Shown here: positions 13,694-22,911 of the stretch, piece after piece
Position numbering within the stretch: the first letter of the stretch is position 1
Layout: each line of letters begins with the position of its first letter
Assembly (NCBI GenBank): GCA_903927505.1
Contig: CAIYNF010000164.1
Location: 1-36,482, forward strand
Origin: an uncultured Bacteroidota bacterium
GTDB taxonomy: Bacteria; Bacteroidota; Bacteroidia; UKL13-3
Length of the DNA stretch: 36,482 nucleotides
Reading direction: 5' to 3'
Translations under genes and position numbers: made by a program
Notes under the pieces: generated by a model
What the model saw: only the letters and a program-made list of their open reading frames with translations
Told to the model about the DNA's origin: nothing
Database searches by the model: none

Positions 13694-15702
13694 TCAAGCA
13701 AATTTTAAAACTTTCAGCATTCCTAGGCATATTATTACTGCCTCATTTATTATGGGCGCAAACAGATACACTTCGTTCCAAAATCTTAGGTGAAGTAACC
13801 ATTCAAGGTGCGGAAAACAACAAACAATTTAATTTCTACCAAAGCTCCAAATTAGCCAGTACGGAAGAAATATTAAGCAAAATGGAAGGCGTAAACCTCA
13901 TCAGAAGGGGTGCTTACGGTATGGAACCTACCCTCAGAAATTACAGCGCCAACCAAATCAATTTAAGTATAGATGGCATGCGCATTTACGGCGCCTGCGC
14001 AGATAAAATGGATCCTGTTTCCATTTATGTTGAACCAATAAATTTACAAGGAATCACCGCCAACCAAGGCGCGCAAGGAAACTTCACTGGAAGCAGCATT
14101 GGCGGCAATATCAATTTAAAGTTTAAAGCACCTGCAACCCTTTGTCATAAACAAGAACTTACACAAGTTATACAATCCTATAATACCAACAACCAGGCCA
14201 TTTCAACAAGTTTTGCATATGAAAAATCTGGACCACTTAATGGCTTGCGTTTAAGTGGAACCTATAGAAAAGCAAACGACTACAATGCACCAGACAGCCT
14301 AATCAAACACAGTGGCTATGAGAAAATAAACTTCGCAATCTCTTTCCAACAAGTTATCGATTCAAGCAACCAAATAAGAATAAATTACTTAGGCGATTTG
14401 GGTCGAAACATAGGATACCCTGCCCTACCCATGGATGTAGGAACAGCCAATGCACATATTTTTTCTTTAAGTCATTTGTATAAAAGTAAATTAGAAGATG
14501 GCTTAACTTCAGAAACCAAAATATATTACAATACCATTTTTCACCAAATGGACGATACGCATAGGGAAACTATTGCCATGCACATGGACATGCCCAGTTG
14601 GAGTAAAACCATGGGATTCTATAATGAGGCTTCCTTCAAATTAAGGAAGCAAAAATTATTAACCCGCATAGATGCACACCATAACACTTTGCGTGGCGAT
14701 ATGACCATGTATCCCAACAATGGCAATCCAAAAATGTACATGCAAAGCATGCCAGAAAACACCATTAAAAACATAGGCTTTGCTTTTCAATACCAAATAG
14801 ACCTGCGCTACAATTATTTCATGAAATGGAATGGCCGTATAGATTATTTCAAACAGCAGGCATTACTTGGAGTTGGTTCGGACCAATGGAATGGAATGGG
14901 CTTTAACATTAATGAGATTAGAGCTAACGCAATTAAAAGTCTTTCTTGGATACATGGCCTACTTATGAAAAAAGGCATGAGCCAAACGCTTATTATGGCC
15001 TATGGAGAGCGTTTGCCTAGCAGCAATGAACGCTATGGATTTTATCTTTTCAATCCAATGGACAATTACGACTACCTCGGGAATCCTGATATTAATACAG
15101 AAAAAAGTGTTCAGGTTGAATATATCTTAAAACAAGATTTAAAAGCTTTTCAATGGAGCGTTCAACCCTTCTATCACCATACCCTAGATTATATTTATAC
15201 TTATATTAAAGACCCAAACGACTACTATCCAATGACCATTGGGGCAAAAGGGGTTAAAACATATAAGAATATTTCCTATGCAAATTCAATGGGTGCAGAG
15301 GCTTCGTTTTCTTTTAAAATAAATAGCAATTGGATTTATAAAAGTAACCTCAAATACATTTACACAGAAACATCAGATGGAAAAGCATTGCCATGGGTTG
15401 CACCCTTTAAAATCCAACAAGCTTTAAGAAGCACCATTGGCGGCATTCAATACCAATTAGAACACACCTTTGCCACAGCTCAAAATAGGATCAATACAGA
15501 TTTTGGCGAACGTAAAAGTCCAGCCTTTCAATTGTGGAATTTACGTGCCTCAAAATCATTCACAAAGAAAAAGCAAACCTTTCAATTTGCAATTGCCATA
15601 GAAAATATACTCAATACCAGCTACCACGAACATTTAGATATTGGCTATATTCCAAGAATGGGCAGGAATTTCAATTTCACTTTCGGATACATTTTAAGGT
15701 AG
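13690..15702 (+). CDS. TonB-dependent copper receptor-like outer membrane protein (NosA/OprC-like)
   Basis: A 670-residue TonB-dependent receptor. It has a signal peptide (to about residue 23, LLWAQ), a plug domain (ILGEVTIQGAENN, STEEILSKMEGVNLIRRG, INLSIDGMRIYGACADKMDP, SSIGGNINLKF) and a 22-strand-type barrel ending in NFTFGYILR. The plug contains C103-x3-M107 (CADKM). OprC, the Pseudomonas copper receptor, uses a CxxxM pair with a His/Met pair from the barrel. Here a candidate is MHMDM around residues 297-301, and another Met-rich loop (MTMYPNNGNPKMYMQSM) follows. It would import copper needed by NosZ. The start is TTG, overlapping the stop of the lipoprotein gene (TTGA), so translation is coupled. 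Confidence 0.85.
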   Translation: MIKQILKLSAFLGILLLPHLLWAQTDTLRSKILGEVTIQGAENNKQFNFYQSSKLASTEEILSKMEGVNLIRRGAYGMEPTLRNYSANQINLSIDGMRIYGACADKMDPVSIYVEPINLQGITANQGAQGNFTGSSIGGNINLKFKAPATLCHKQELTQVIQSYNTNNQAISTSFAYEKSGPLNGLRLSGTYRKANDYNAPDSLIKHSGYEKINFAISFQQVIDSSNQIRINYLGDLGRNIGYPALPMDVGTANAHIFSLSHLYKSKLEDGLTSETKIYYNTIFHQMDDTHRETIAMHMDMPSWSKTMGFYNEASFKLRKQKLLTRIDAHHNTLRGDMTMYPNNGNPKMYMQSMPENTIKNIGFAFQYQIDLRYNYFMKWNGRIDYFKQQALLGVGSDQWNGMGFNINEIRANAIKSLSWIHGLLMKKGMSQTLIMAYGERLPSSNERYGFYLFNPMDNYDYLGNPDINTEKSVQVEYILKQDLKAFQWSVQPFYHHTLDYIYTYIKDPNDYYPMTIGAKGVKTYKNISYANSMGAEASFSFKINSNWIYKSNLKYIYTETSDGKALPWVAPFKIQQALRSTIGGIQYQLEHTFATAQNRINTDFGERKSPAFQLWNLRASKSFTKKKQTFQFAIAIENILNTSYHEHLDIGYIPRMGRNFNFTFGYILR

Positions 15703-15730
15703 AAAAACACCATCTAATTAGACATAAAAA

Positions 15731-15760
15731 AACGGCTTGCTAAATAATTAGCAAGCCGTT
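15731..15760. terminator. Bidirectional terminator after the copper receptor gene
   Basis: A 13-bp perfect stem (AACGGCTTGCTAA) with loop ATAA lies between convergent genes. A seven-A run on the left gives a strong U-tract for the minus-strand lipoprotein transcript. The plus-strand tail TTTAATATT is weaker. Confidence 0.8.
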
Positions 15761-15782
15761 TAATATTAAATAAGCTTAGGAA

Positions 15783-16511
15783 TTATTTCCAAGTATAATC
15801 AGTAATTACTGAAGCTGAAGTTTCATCAGTTTCAGTTTGTTTGGTAACTCTACCTTTGGTATCATATTCATATACATTGCTGGTAAATGTCCCATCATCA
15901 TTAGTAGTTTTCTTAATTAAATTTTTGTTTCCACCCATAAATTGCTCTGCTTTATCTGTAGCAAATAATGAATTAACTTTATCTAAGTAAAAGGTATAAT
16001 CAGAAACACTTGTTGTTGTGCCATCATCAGTTGTTTGTTGAATCATATTGCCATTTGAAAATACGGATGTATAGGTTTGCTCAAATGCAGAACCTAAAAA
16101 GCTACCCGACATAAATGTTGTTACAGGCTCTCCTGCAGCATTGTAAGTAATTACAATGCTAATTTCAATCAATCCAGGATAGCTTATTTGACCACTATCT
16201 GCAGTCCCTTTGCTATTTAAATAGAATTTTTGAGTCATACCACTTGAAGCCTCAGTAACATTTACAACTTTACCGCTATATGTATAAGTAAAATTTTCAG
16301 TAGAGGAATCAATAGCCGAATAAGAAACTTTTGACACCAATTGATTGCTACTATTGTAGGTACGATTGATATAAGAACCATCGTCATCTAAAGATCTAGT
16401 TACCAAATCAACTGCTGTAGGAGTTGTTGTAGTAATTGTGGTACTTTCTTTTTTACAAGCTGTTCCAGCCAGTAAGCTAATGCCAATTAATAAGGCGCTG
16501 ATTTTTTTCAT
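15783..16511 (-). CDS. Lipoprotein of unknown function with YD-repeat-like strands
   Basis: A 242-residue protein with a lipoprotein signal (LLAGTACKKE) followed by a Thr-rich linker (TTITTTTPT). The body is made of short beta strands of the type FTYTYSGKVVNV, VITYNAAGEP, NVYEYDTKGRVTKQTE and ends DYTWK. The repeated Y-x-Y-D/N-x-x-G-x pattern recalls RHS/YD-like or DUF4595-like lipoproteins of Bacteroidota. No enzyme motif is seen. It is convergent with the copper receptor gene and lies about 95 bp downstream of alaS on the same strand. Its rich Asp/Thr/Ser composition fits a surface lipoprotein. Confidence 0.75.
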   Translation of the reverse strand: MKKISALLIGISLLAGTACKKESTTITTTTPTAVDLVTRSLDDDGSYINRTYNSSNQLVSKVSYSAIDSSTENFTYTYSGKVVNVTEASSGMTQKFYLNSKGTADSGQISYPGLIEISIVITYNAAGEPVTTFMSGSFLGSAFEQTYTSVFSNGNMIQQTTDDGTTTSVSDYTFYLDKVNSLFATDKAEQFMGGNKNLIKKTTNDDGTFTSNVYEYDTKGRVTKQTETDETSASVITDYTWK

Positions 16512-16605
16512 ATGTTTGTTTTTAGTTTAATTCGTTTTACAATAATAATACCAAAATCCCCTTAATCAAGAAGGTTTATTTCAAAACCCTCCTATTACTT
16601 TTTTA

Positions 16606-19203
16606 TTAAATAATAGTCTTTGCTCTTTCTAATGCCGCTGCCAAGCCTCCTAAATTATTTCCACCAGCTGTGGCATAAAAGGGCTGTCCACCACCTCCAC
16701 CTTGAATTTCTTTGGCAAGGTCTTTTACAATATTTCCAGCATGTAATTTATGTGAAGTCACCAAAGCATCAGAAATAATTACACTTAGCATTGGCTTGCC
16801 GTTTAGTTCACATCCCAATACACAAAACAAGTTTTCAATTTCATTTTTTAATTGAAAAGAAAGGTTCTTTAATTGATCGGCATTGGAAATAGCAACCATT
16901 GCCACTAATAGGCTAGCGGTTTCGGTTCGAACCAAATTTTGATTCAACTCATTTTTAAGAATGGCCGTTTTTTCATTTTCAAACACTTCCAATTTCTTTT
17001 GCAAATCGGCTTTGTCTTCTATTAATTGCTCTATAGATTTCACCAAATCTTTGGACTTCAATAAATCTTTTATTTGCGCAACAACCGCCTCTTGTTCATT
17101 TACAAAAGCTTCAGCAGCTGCAGCAGTAATGGCTTCTATTCTGCGCACACCAGAGGCTACCGCCCCTTCAGAACTAAATTTAAATAAACCAATTTCACCT
17201 GTTGCCTTCACGTGCGTTCCTCCGCAAAGTTCTCTGCTATATGCTTCATCAAAAGTGATAACACGAACCGAGTCGCCATATTTCTCGCCAAACAAAGCCA
17301 TCGCTCCCATGGTTTTGGCTTCTTCTATTGGAACGTTTCTGCGTTCGTCTAAACTAATATTTTCACGAATCTTTGCATTCACTATGCGCTCCACCTCAGC
17401 CAATTCTTCCTTGGTCATGGCTTTAAAATGAGAAAAGTCAAAACGCAAATAATCACTGTTTACCAAACTACCTTTTTGTTCTACATGCGTACCCAATACC
17501 TTTCTTAATGCGGCATGCAACAAATGCGTGGCAGAGTGATTGGCTTCGGTTAATTTTCTATTTTCTACATTAACCTTAGCTATAAAATTGGCAGATGGAT
17601 TCTCTGGCAATTGCGCCACAATATGTATAATAAGGTTGTTTTCTTTTTGGGTATCTAGTACCTGAATTTTTTCATTTGCACTTTCAATTACACCCGCATC
17701 ACCAACTTGTCCGCCACTCTCAGCATAAAAAGGCGTTTGGTTAAATACCAATTGAAATTGCTCCTTACCCTTTGCTTTTACCTTGCGGTAACGCATAATT
17801 TGAATAGGAGCCACCATTAGGTCATAACCAACAAAAGCTATTTGGTCGTTTTCAACCAACACTACCCAATCATCTGTTTCCAAAGCTGTAGCTTTTCTTG
17901 AGCGCTCTTTTTGTAATTGCAGGTTCTTTTCAAATCCTTCCAAATCAACTTTAGAACCTCTTTCGCGTGCTATTAATTGTGTTAAATCTATGGGAAAACC
18001 ATAGGTATCAAAAAGCTCAAAAGCTTCTTCGCCATTAATATCTCCAGTTATTTTTTCAATACGTTTGATACCATTTTCAAGTGTTCTTAAAAAGCCCAAC
18101 TCCTCCTCTTTTACAACTTGAATAATAAAATCTTGTTTCTGTTTTACTTCCGGGAATATGCTTGCAAAAGAATCGCCTACAAGCGGAACCATTTTGTATA
18201 AAATAGGCTCTTTGGTATCCAAGAAAGAATAATAATACCTAACCGCCCTGCGCAAAATTCTTCTTATTACATAACCCGCACCTGTATTTGATGGCAATTG
18301 TCCGTCCAAAATAGCAAAGGTGATAGTTCTAATATGATCTGACAATACGCGCATGGCTATGTCTGTTGGTTCATCTTTGCCAAACGCCTTACCAGTAGTT
18401 TCTGCTAAAAAGTTTAAATAAGGCATAAAAACATCTGTATCGTAATTAGAATTTTTAGCCTCTATAGCCCGGCACAAACGCTCAAAACCCATTCCGGTAT
18501 CCACATGTTGGGCCGGCAATTTTTCTAAACTGCCATCTGCTTTTCTATTGAATTCCATGAACACATTGTTCCAAATTTCAATCACTTGCGGATGGTCGTT
18601 ATTCACCAAAGTAGACCCATCAACAGCTTTGCGTTCTTCATCCGAACGCAAATCAATATGAATCTCAGAACAGGGGCCACATGGGCCAGTATCTCCCATC
18701 TCCCAAAAATTATCTTTCTTATTCCCATTCAAAATACGGGTCGGGTCGATCCAAAGCGCCCAATTGTCAAAGGCCTCCTGGTCAAAAGCCAATTGCTCTT
18801 TTGCATCACCTTCAAAAACCGTAACATACAAACGGTCTTTGGGTAATTTATAAACCTCCGTTAATAATTCCCAAGCCCATTCAATGGCTTCCTTTTTAAA
18901 ATAATCGCCAAAACTCCAATTGCCCAACATCTCAAACATGGTATGGTGATAGGTGTCTACGCCCACTTCTTCCAAATCATTGTGCTTACCACTTACACGT
19001 AAACACTTTTGGGTATCGGCCACTCTTTTATATTTTGGTTCCTCATTGCCCAAAAACCAATCCTTAAATTGGTTCATACCGGCATTGGTGAACATTAAGG
19101 AAGGGTCGTTTTTAACCACAATTGGAGCCGATGGAACAATTTTATGACCTTTACTTTCAAAAAAATCTAAAAACTGCTTGCGTATTTGACTTGATTTTGA
19201 CAT
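16606..19203 (-). CDS. alaS: Alanine-tRNA ligase
   Basis: Full-length AlaRS of 865 residues. It starts SQIRKQFLDFFESKGHKIVPSAPIV and has the class II catalytic core (FTNAGMNQFKDWFLG, DTYHHTMFEMLGNWSFGDYFK, GDTGPCGPCSEIH). The editing domain has the zinc motif HSATHLLHAAL plus CGGTHVKATGEIG, and the C-Ala domain ends with GGGGGQP. It attaches alanine to tRNA(Ala) and clears mischarged Ser/Gly. It diverges from the M23 peptidase gene across a 145-bp spacer. The long ORFs on the opposite strand inside it are shadows. Confidence 0.98.
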   Translation of the reverse strand: MSKSSQIRKQFLDFFESKGHKIVPSAPIVVKNDPSLMFTNAGMNQFKDWFLGNEEPKYKRVADTQKCLRVSGKHNDLEEVGVDTYHHTMFEMLGNWSFGDYFKKEAIEWAWELLTEVYKLPKDRLYVTVFEGDAKEQLAFDQEAFDNWALWIDPTRILNGNKKDNFWEMGDTGPCGPCSEIHIDLRSDEERKAVDGSTLVNNDHPQVIEIWNNVFMEFNRKADGSLEKLPAQHVDTGMGFERLCRAIEAKNSNYDTDVFMPYLNFLAETTGKAFGKDEPTDIAMRVLSDHIRTITFAILDGQLPSNTGAGYVIRRILRRAVRYYYSFLDTKEPILYKMVPLVGDSFASIFPEVKQKQDFIIQVVKEEELGFLRTLENGIKRIEKITGDINGEEAFELFDTYGFPIDLTQLIARERGSKVDLEGFEKNLQLQKERSRKATALETDDWVVLVENDQIAFVGYDLMVAPIQIMRYRKVKAKGKEQFQLVFNQTPFYAESGGQVGDAGVIESANEKIQVLDTQKENNLIIHIVAQLPENPSANFIAKVNVENRKLTEANHSATHLLHAALRKVLGTHVEQKGSLVNSDYLRFDFSHFKAMTKEELAEVERIVNAKIRENISLDERRNVPIEEAKTMGAMALFGEKYGDSVRVITFDEAYSRELCGGTHVKATGEIGLFKFSSEGAVASGVRRIEAITAAAAEAFVNEQEAVVAQIKDLLKSKDLVKSIEQLIEDKADLQKKLEVFENEKTAILKNELNQNLVRTETASLLVAMVAISNADQLKNLSFQLKNEIENLFCVLGCELNGKPMLSVIISDALVTSHKLHAGNIVKDLAKEIQGGGGGQPFYATAGGNNLGGLAAALERAKTII

Positions 19204-19348
19204 TGATTATCAGTATGTTAAATTAATATTTTCGCTTCTCTATGGAATCACTTATTTTCGTGTTCTTTTTTACTTTATGTTGAAAGTAGAAAGATCCACA
19301 AAACACTTACAAAGAAGATGATTTTGGGGAACACAAAAAAGCAAAACC

Positions 19349-20317
19349 TTGGCAAAAATAAAATACTTTTACAATCCGCATAAACTCGACTTTGAGAAAG
19401 TGGGTACAAGTATTTGGACCATTGTGCTCAGGGTATTTGGGTTTCTTTCAGCATCTGCAGTAGCTGGAGGCATCATTTTCTTCTTAGCTTATAGTTTTAT
19501 TGACTCACCAAAAGAAAGAATTTTAAAGCGCGAAAACGAACAATATAAACTTCAAATTAGGCATTTAAATAAAAAAATAAATGAAATTGGAGGTGTTGTG
19601 GCCGAACTTCAAAACCGTGATGCAAATATATATAGGGCTATTTTTGAGGCAGACCCATTAGATATTACAAGCAATAAAACTAGCCTTGCCAATATTGATA
19701 AATATAAAAACCTGGAAGGGTTTGATAATTCTGAAGATATTATAGCCTTAACAAAAAAGGTAGACGAAATTGCAGCAAAAGTTGGAAAACAAAGTGCTTC
19801 TTTTGACGAATTAAGCAATATGGCAAAAAACAAGAAAGCATTCCTAGCCGCCATACCTGCCATTCAACCAATAAGCAACAAAGACCTCACCCGAATTGCC
19901 TCTGGATTTGGCTATAGAATACATCCCATATTTAGGACACATAAGTTTCATTCAGGAATTGATTTTACCGCGCCACAAGGTACGCCCATTTATGCTACAG
20001 GAAATGGTAGAATTAGTTCTGCCGTGAATGGGAATGGATATGGAAATCATATTATTATAAACCATGGATTTGGCTATTTCTCTTTATATGCCCACATGAG
20101 CAGAATGAAAGCACGCCCAGGACAATTAATTAAACGTGGCGAATTAATTGGCTACGTTGGTTCTACAGGAACCTCCACCGCACCACATGTGCATTATGAA
20201 ATTATTAAAGGAAATAAGAAAGTGAATCCCATTAACTATTTCTTCAACGATTTAACTGAGGCCGAATACCAAGCCATACGCGACATAGCCGCTAGAGAAG
20301 GCAAATCTTTCGATTAA
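19349..20317 (+). CDS. M23-family (LytM-type) peptidoglycan peptidase, membrane-anchored
   Basis: A 322-residue protein with one N-terminal membrane helix (about 27-50), a periplasmic coiled-coil stretch (ENEQYKLQIRHLNKKINEIGGVVAELQNR) and a C-terminal M23 domain. The zinc/catalytic motifs are complete: HSGIDFTAPQGTPIYATGNG, GYFSLYAHM and HVHYEI. It probably cuts peptide cross-links of peptidoglycan during growth or division. The start codon is TTG at 19349; the sequence MAKIKYFYNPHKLDFE is the usual N-terminus of this Bacteroidota family. It heads a run of six plus-strand genes with gaps of 1 to 39 bp. Confidence 0.92.
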   Translation: MAKIKYFYNPHKLDFEKVGTSIWTIVLRVFGFLSASAVAGGIIFFLAYSFIDSPKERILKRENEQYKLQIRHLNKKINEIGGVVAELQNRDANIYRAIFEADPLDITSNKTSLANIDKYKNLEGFDNSEDIIALTKKVDEIAAKVGKQSASFDELSNMAKNKKAFLAAIPAIQPISNKDLTRIASGFGYRIHPIFRTHKFHSGIDFTAPQGTPIYATGNGRISSAVNGNGYGNHIIINHGFGYFSLYAHMSRMKARPGQLIKRGELIGYVGSTGTSTAPHVHYEIIKGNKKVNPINYFFNDLTEAEYQAIRDIAAREGKSFD

Positions 20318-20325
20318 AATTTTGT

Positions 20326-20664
20326 ATGCAAGAGAACATAGACGAAGTTGAAAAAGTGTTTTTTACTATTGGTGAAGTTGCCAAAGATTTAAAGGTAAGT
20401 GTCTCACTTTTGCGCTTTTGGGAAACCGAATTTCCTCAAATTAAACCAAGGAAAACCTCCGGTGGTACAAGAAAATACAGCATAAAAGACATTCAAACAA
20501 TCAAGCAAATCTACCAATTGGTAAAAGTGGAGGGCTTCACAATTCCTGGCGCTAAAGACAAAATGAAGGAAAAAATAAATGAAGTGCCTGAGTTAGAAAG
20601 CATCAAAATAAAATTGTCGGAAATCAAGAATTTCCTATTAGAATTGAAAAATAATTTAGCATAA
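20326..20664 (+). CDS. MerR-family DNA-binding protein
   Basis: A 112-residue protein with a MerR-type winged helix: FFTIGEVAKDLKVSVSLLRFWETEFPQIKPRKTSGGTRKYSIKDIQTIKQIYQ. A short helical tail (IKLSEIKNFLLELKNNL) probably dimerises. There is no effector domain and no cysteine cluster, so it does not look like a metal sensor. It begins 8 bp after the peptidase stop and lies 1 bp before gldC. The target is unknown; orthologues next to this M23 gene are common in Bacteroidota as I recall. Confidence 0.85.
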   Translation: MQENIDEVEKVFFTIGEVAKDLKVSVSLLRFWETEFPQIKPRKTSGGTRKYSIKDIQTIKQIYQLVKVEGFTIPGAKDKMKEKINEVPELESIKIKLSEIKNFLLELKNNLA

Positions 20665-20665
20665 A

Positions 20666-21034
20666 ATGACAGCAGAAAAAAAAGAAATCGCTAAAACATC
20701 ACAAATTAGAATTGATGTTCATTTAGACAATGAAAACCTACCTATAAATATTGAATGGGATGCAGATGATGCAGATTTTTCTGGCAAGGAAAGCGCAAAA
20801 GGAATTATGTTGAGCATCTTTGATGGCCTGCAGCAAAATGCCATGCGCATTGACCTTTGGACGCAAGACATGAATGTAGAAGAAATGAATTTGTTTATGT
20901 TTCAAACACTAGCCACCATGGCAGATACCTTTGAAAAAGCAACTGGCAACAAAGAATTGAGCGACGAAATGAGAGACTTCGTTCATCATTTTGGTCACCA
21001 AGCCAATGTATTTGGACCAGATCACCAGCACTAG
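20666..21034 (+). CDS. gldC: Gliding motility protein GldC
   Basis: A 122-residue protein matching GldC along its length: SQIRIDVHLDNENLPINIEWDADD, AKGIMLSIFDG, MRIDLWTQDMNVEEMNLFMFQTL and MRDFVHHFGHQANVFGP. GldC is a small cytoplasmic protein linked to gliding in Flavobacterium. It is retained widely in non-gliding Bacteroidota, so its presence does not prove motility. It follows the MerR-like gene by 1 bp, and the sigma factor starts 5 bp after its stop. Confidence 0.9.
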   Translation: MTAEKKEIAKTSQIRIDVHLDNENLPINIEWDADDADFSGKESAKGIMLSIFDGLQQNAMRIDLWTQDMNVEEMNLFMFQTLATMADTFEKATGNKELSDEMRDFVHHFGHQANVFGPDHQH

Positions 21035-21039
21035 TATTA

Positions 21040-21561
21040 TTGGATTTTAATTCCATATATGAAACCTTAAAGCACCGCGTTTACAACACGGTGCTTTCTT
21101 ATTTGCAATCGCCTGAAGAAGCGGAGGAAGTAACCCAGGACATATTTTTAATTGTTTATGAGAAACTACCTGAATTTAAGGAAGAAGCACTATTGAGTAC
21201 TTGGGTTTACCGCATAGCCATTAACAAAAGCCTCGACTACCTACGTTTTAAAAACCGCCAAAAGCGCTTTGCCTTCCTGAGTAGCATTTGGAATGAAGAA
21301 AGCGGAGAAATAATGCATGATAAACCTGAATTTGTGCATCCAGGGATTTTATTGGAAAGAAAAGAACAATCCAAATTCCTATTTGCTGCTTTGAATCATT
21401 TGCCCGAAAATCAAAAAACAGCCTTTATCCTCATTTTTATTGAGCAACTCACCTACCAAGAAGCCTCAGAAATAATGGCTATTTCCTTAAAAGCTGTTGA
21501 ATCTTTGGTTCAAAGGGCAAAAAAAACGCTAAGGGAAAAACTACAAAATATGAAACCCTAG
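21040..21561 (+). CDS. ECF-type RNA polymerase sigma factor
   Basis: A 173-residue sigma-70 family factor with region 2 (YNTVLSYLQSPEEAEEVTQDIFLIVYEKL, STWVYRIAINKSLDYLRFK) and region 4 (LNHLPENQKTAFILIFIEQLTYQEASEIMAISLKAVESLVQRAKKTLREKL). There is no region 1 or 3, as expected for ECF factors. The start is TTG at 21040 (LDFNSIYETL), the only start that gives a full region 2. The next gene encodes a small single-pass membrane protein that may be its anti-sigma factor, and the one after that a Spy/CpxP-like protein. This order suggests an envelope-stress module. Confidence 0.93.
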   Translation: MDFNSIYETLKHRVYNTVLSYLQSPEEAEEVTQDIFLIVYEKLPEFKEEALLSTWVYRIAINKSLDYLRFKNRQKRFAFLSSIWNEESGEIMHDKPEFVHPGILLERKEQSKFLFAALNHLPENQKTAFILIFIEQLTYQEASEIMAISLKAVESLVQRAKKTLREKLQNMKP

Positions 21562-21600
21562 CGAAGGGAAATCAATAATTTAACGTCTTAAAACAATAAC

Positions 21601-21897
21601 ATGAATAAGCATAACGAATTCTGGATTAACGAAGTTTTGGATAGCACCAAGGGAATGCGCAAGGCTGAAGCGCCAGTTTACCTCAGTGCTCAAATTCAAA
21701 ACAAAATTAATCAACAAAACCGCAAGGTATTTCATTTGAATACTACCCAAATAAAATGGTTGGTAGCTGCGTCGCTTATTTTGGTGAGCTTTAATGGAAT
21801 TGCTATTTACAAATACCAACAATCAAAACAAGCAGCATCAATAACAAGTCATGTTAACGAATATTCCTTTGATTCCAATGAACTTGTAAAACTATAA
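21601..21897 (+). CDS. Small single-pass membrane protein, probable anti-sigma factor
   Basis: A 98-residue protein. A cytoplasmic N-terminus of about 55 residues begins MNKHNEFWINEVLDSTKGMRKAEAP, then comes one membrane helix (about 57-74, WLVAASLILVSFNGIAIY) and a short outer tail. This matches the layout of small anti-sigma proteins encoded directly after ECF sigma genes in Bacteroidota. No zinc HxxxCxxC motif is present. The role is inferred from position and topology. It is 39 bp after the sigma gene and 4 bp before the next. Confidence 0.7.
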   Translation: MNKHNEFWINEVLDSTKGMRKAEAPVYLSAQIQNKINQQNRKVFHLNTTQIKWLVAASLILVSFNGIAIYKYQQSKQAASITSHVNEYSFDSNELVKL

Positions 21898-21901
21898 AAT
21901 C

Positions 21902-22360
21902 ATGAAAAAAGAACAAGTTTGGAAATTATTGGTGCTCTTATTATTAATATTAAACACCGTAACAATTGCTTATTTTTATTTTTCAAGCCAAAACAAAGAT
22001 ATTCGTCCGGGACAGCCAGATCAATTGATTATTGAAGGCTTGCATTTAGACAAAGAACAAATTGAAGCATTTCAATTACTTAAAATGCGCCACCGCAATA
22101 AAATGGATTCAATAGAAATAATTGAAGCTAACATACGTAAAAACCTTTTCCTTGAAGTTCAAAAAGGACCAGAAAATGAAGGCACTGCAATTATTTATTT
22201 AAATGAGCTAAATGACATCAGAGTTATGAGAGATATGGCAACGCTAGACCATTTTAAAGAAATATACCTGCTCTGCCGCCCCAACCAAATAATTTACTAC
22301 AAAAATACCATAGAGGAGATTTCTAAGATTTTAATGAGACCGCGTCCGCCTCATAACTAA
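21902..22360 (+). CDS. Spy/CpxP-like periplasmic helical protein
   Basis: A 152-residue protein with an N-terminal membrane anchor (about 8-27) and a periplasmic all-helical domain. IIEGLHLDKEQIEAFQLLKMRHRNKMDSIE resembles the LTxxQ-type helix of Spy, CpxP and ZraP. Family members bind unfolded proteins or metals and dampen envelope-stress signalling. With the upstream sigma/anti-sigma pair it could be the output or sensor of the module. The C-terminal RPRPPHN has no strong metal motif. Family assignment is by fold-like pattern, not strong identity. Confidence 0.65.
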   Translation: MKKEQVWKLLVLLLLILNTVTIAYFYFSSQNKDIRPGQPDQLIIEGLHLDKEQIEAFQLLKMRHRNKMDSIEIIEANIRKNLFLEVQKGPENEGTAIIYLNELNDIRVMRDMATLDHFKEIYLLCRPNQIIYYKNTIEEISKILMRPRPPHN

Positions 22361-22404
22361 ATTTTATTACAGAGATTTCTGCCGCTGCTTATTTATTTTG
22401 CAAC

Positions 22405-22911
22405 ATGATAAAAGATGCAGCTTATTATATTCAAAAATTAGGATTAACACGCCATGTAGAAGGTGGATCCTTTGCCGAAACCTACAGAAGTCCTATTTTA
22501 CTTGAACAAAAACTAATAGGCGAAAACTTTAAGGGCAATAGAAATGCCAGCACTGCCATTTATTTTTTATTAGAAGAAGGTCAATTTTCTGCCTTTCACA
22601 AAATTGCCAGCGATGAATTGTGGCATTTTTATGCCGGAAATCCTTTAAGCATTTATGAATTAAACCAGGAAGGCGAATTGCATTGCCACCAATTGGGAAA
22701 TAACCTAGAAGCTGGTGAATCATTCCAAATCCTCATAAAAGCGGGCAATTGGTTCGGCTCAAGATGTGAAGTTAAAAATGGTTTTAGCCTTGTTTCTTGT
22801 ACTGTAGCGCCGGGCTTTGATTTTGAAGATTTTGAAATGGCAAAAAAAGAGGACTTAATTGTGGCTTTTCCAATACACCAAAGCATTTTAAAAGAAATGT
22901 GCCAAGACTAA
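22405..22911 (+). CDS. Cupin protein of the DUF985 (Cupin_5) family
   Basis: A 168-residue single-domain cupin. Signature stretches are HVEGGSFAETYRS, STAIYFLLEEGQFSAFHKIASDELWHFYAGNPLSIYEL, GNWFGSRCEV and SLVSCTVAPGFDFEDFEMAKKEDL. Metal-binding positions are probably in FHKIASDELWHFY. The biochemical role of the family is unsettled, with suggested links to sugar-nucleotide or oxalate-type chemistry. It stands alone with short AT-rich gaps on both sides. Confidence 0.88.
   Translation: MIKDAAYYIQKLGLTRHVEGGSFAETYRSPILLEQKLIGENFKGNRNASTAIYFLLEEGQFSAFHKIASDELWHFYAGNPLSIYELNQEGELHCHQLGNNLEAGESFQILIKAGNWFGSRCEVKNGFSLVSCTVAPGFDFEDFEMAKKEDLIVAFPIHQSILKEMCQD

Noticed and set aside
16961-17431. 156-aa plus-strand ORF opposite alaS
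   Set aside because: Lies wholly antisense to a well-conserved alaS region and has Ser/Phe-rich shadow composition; no start context.
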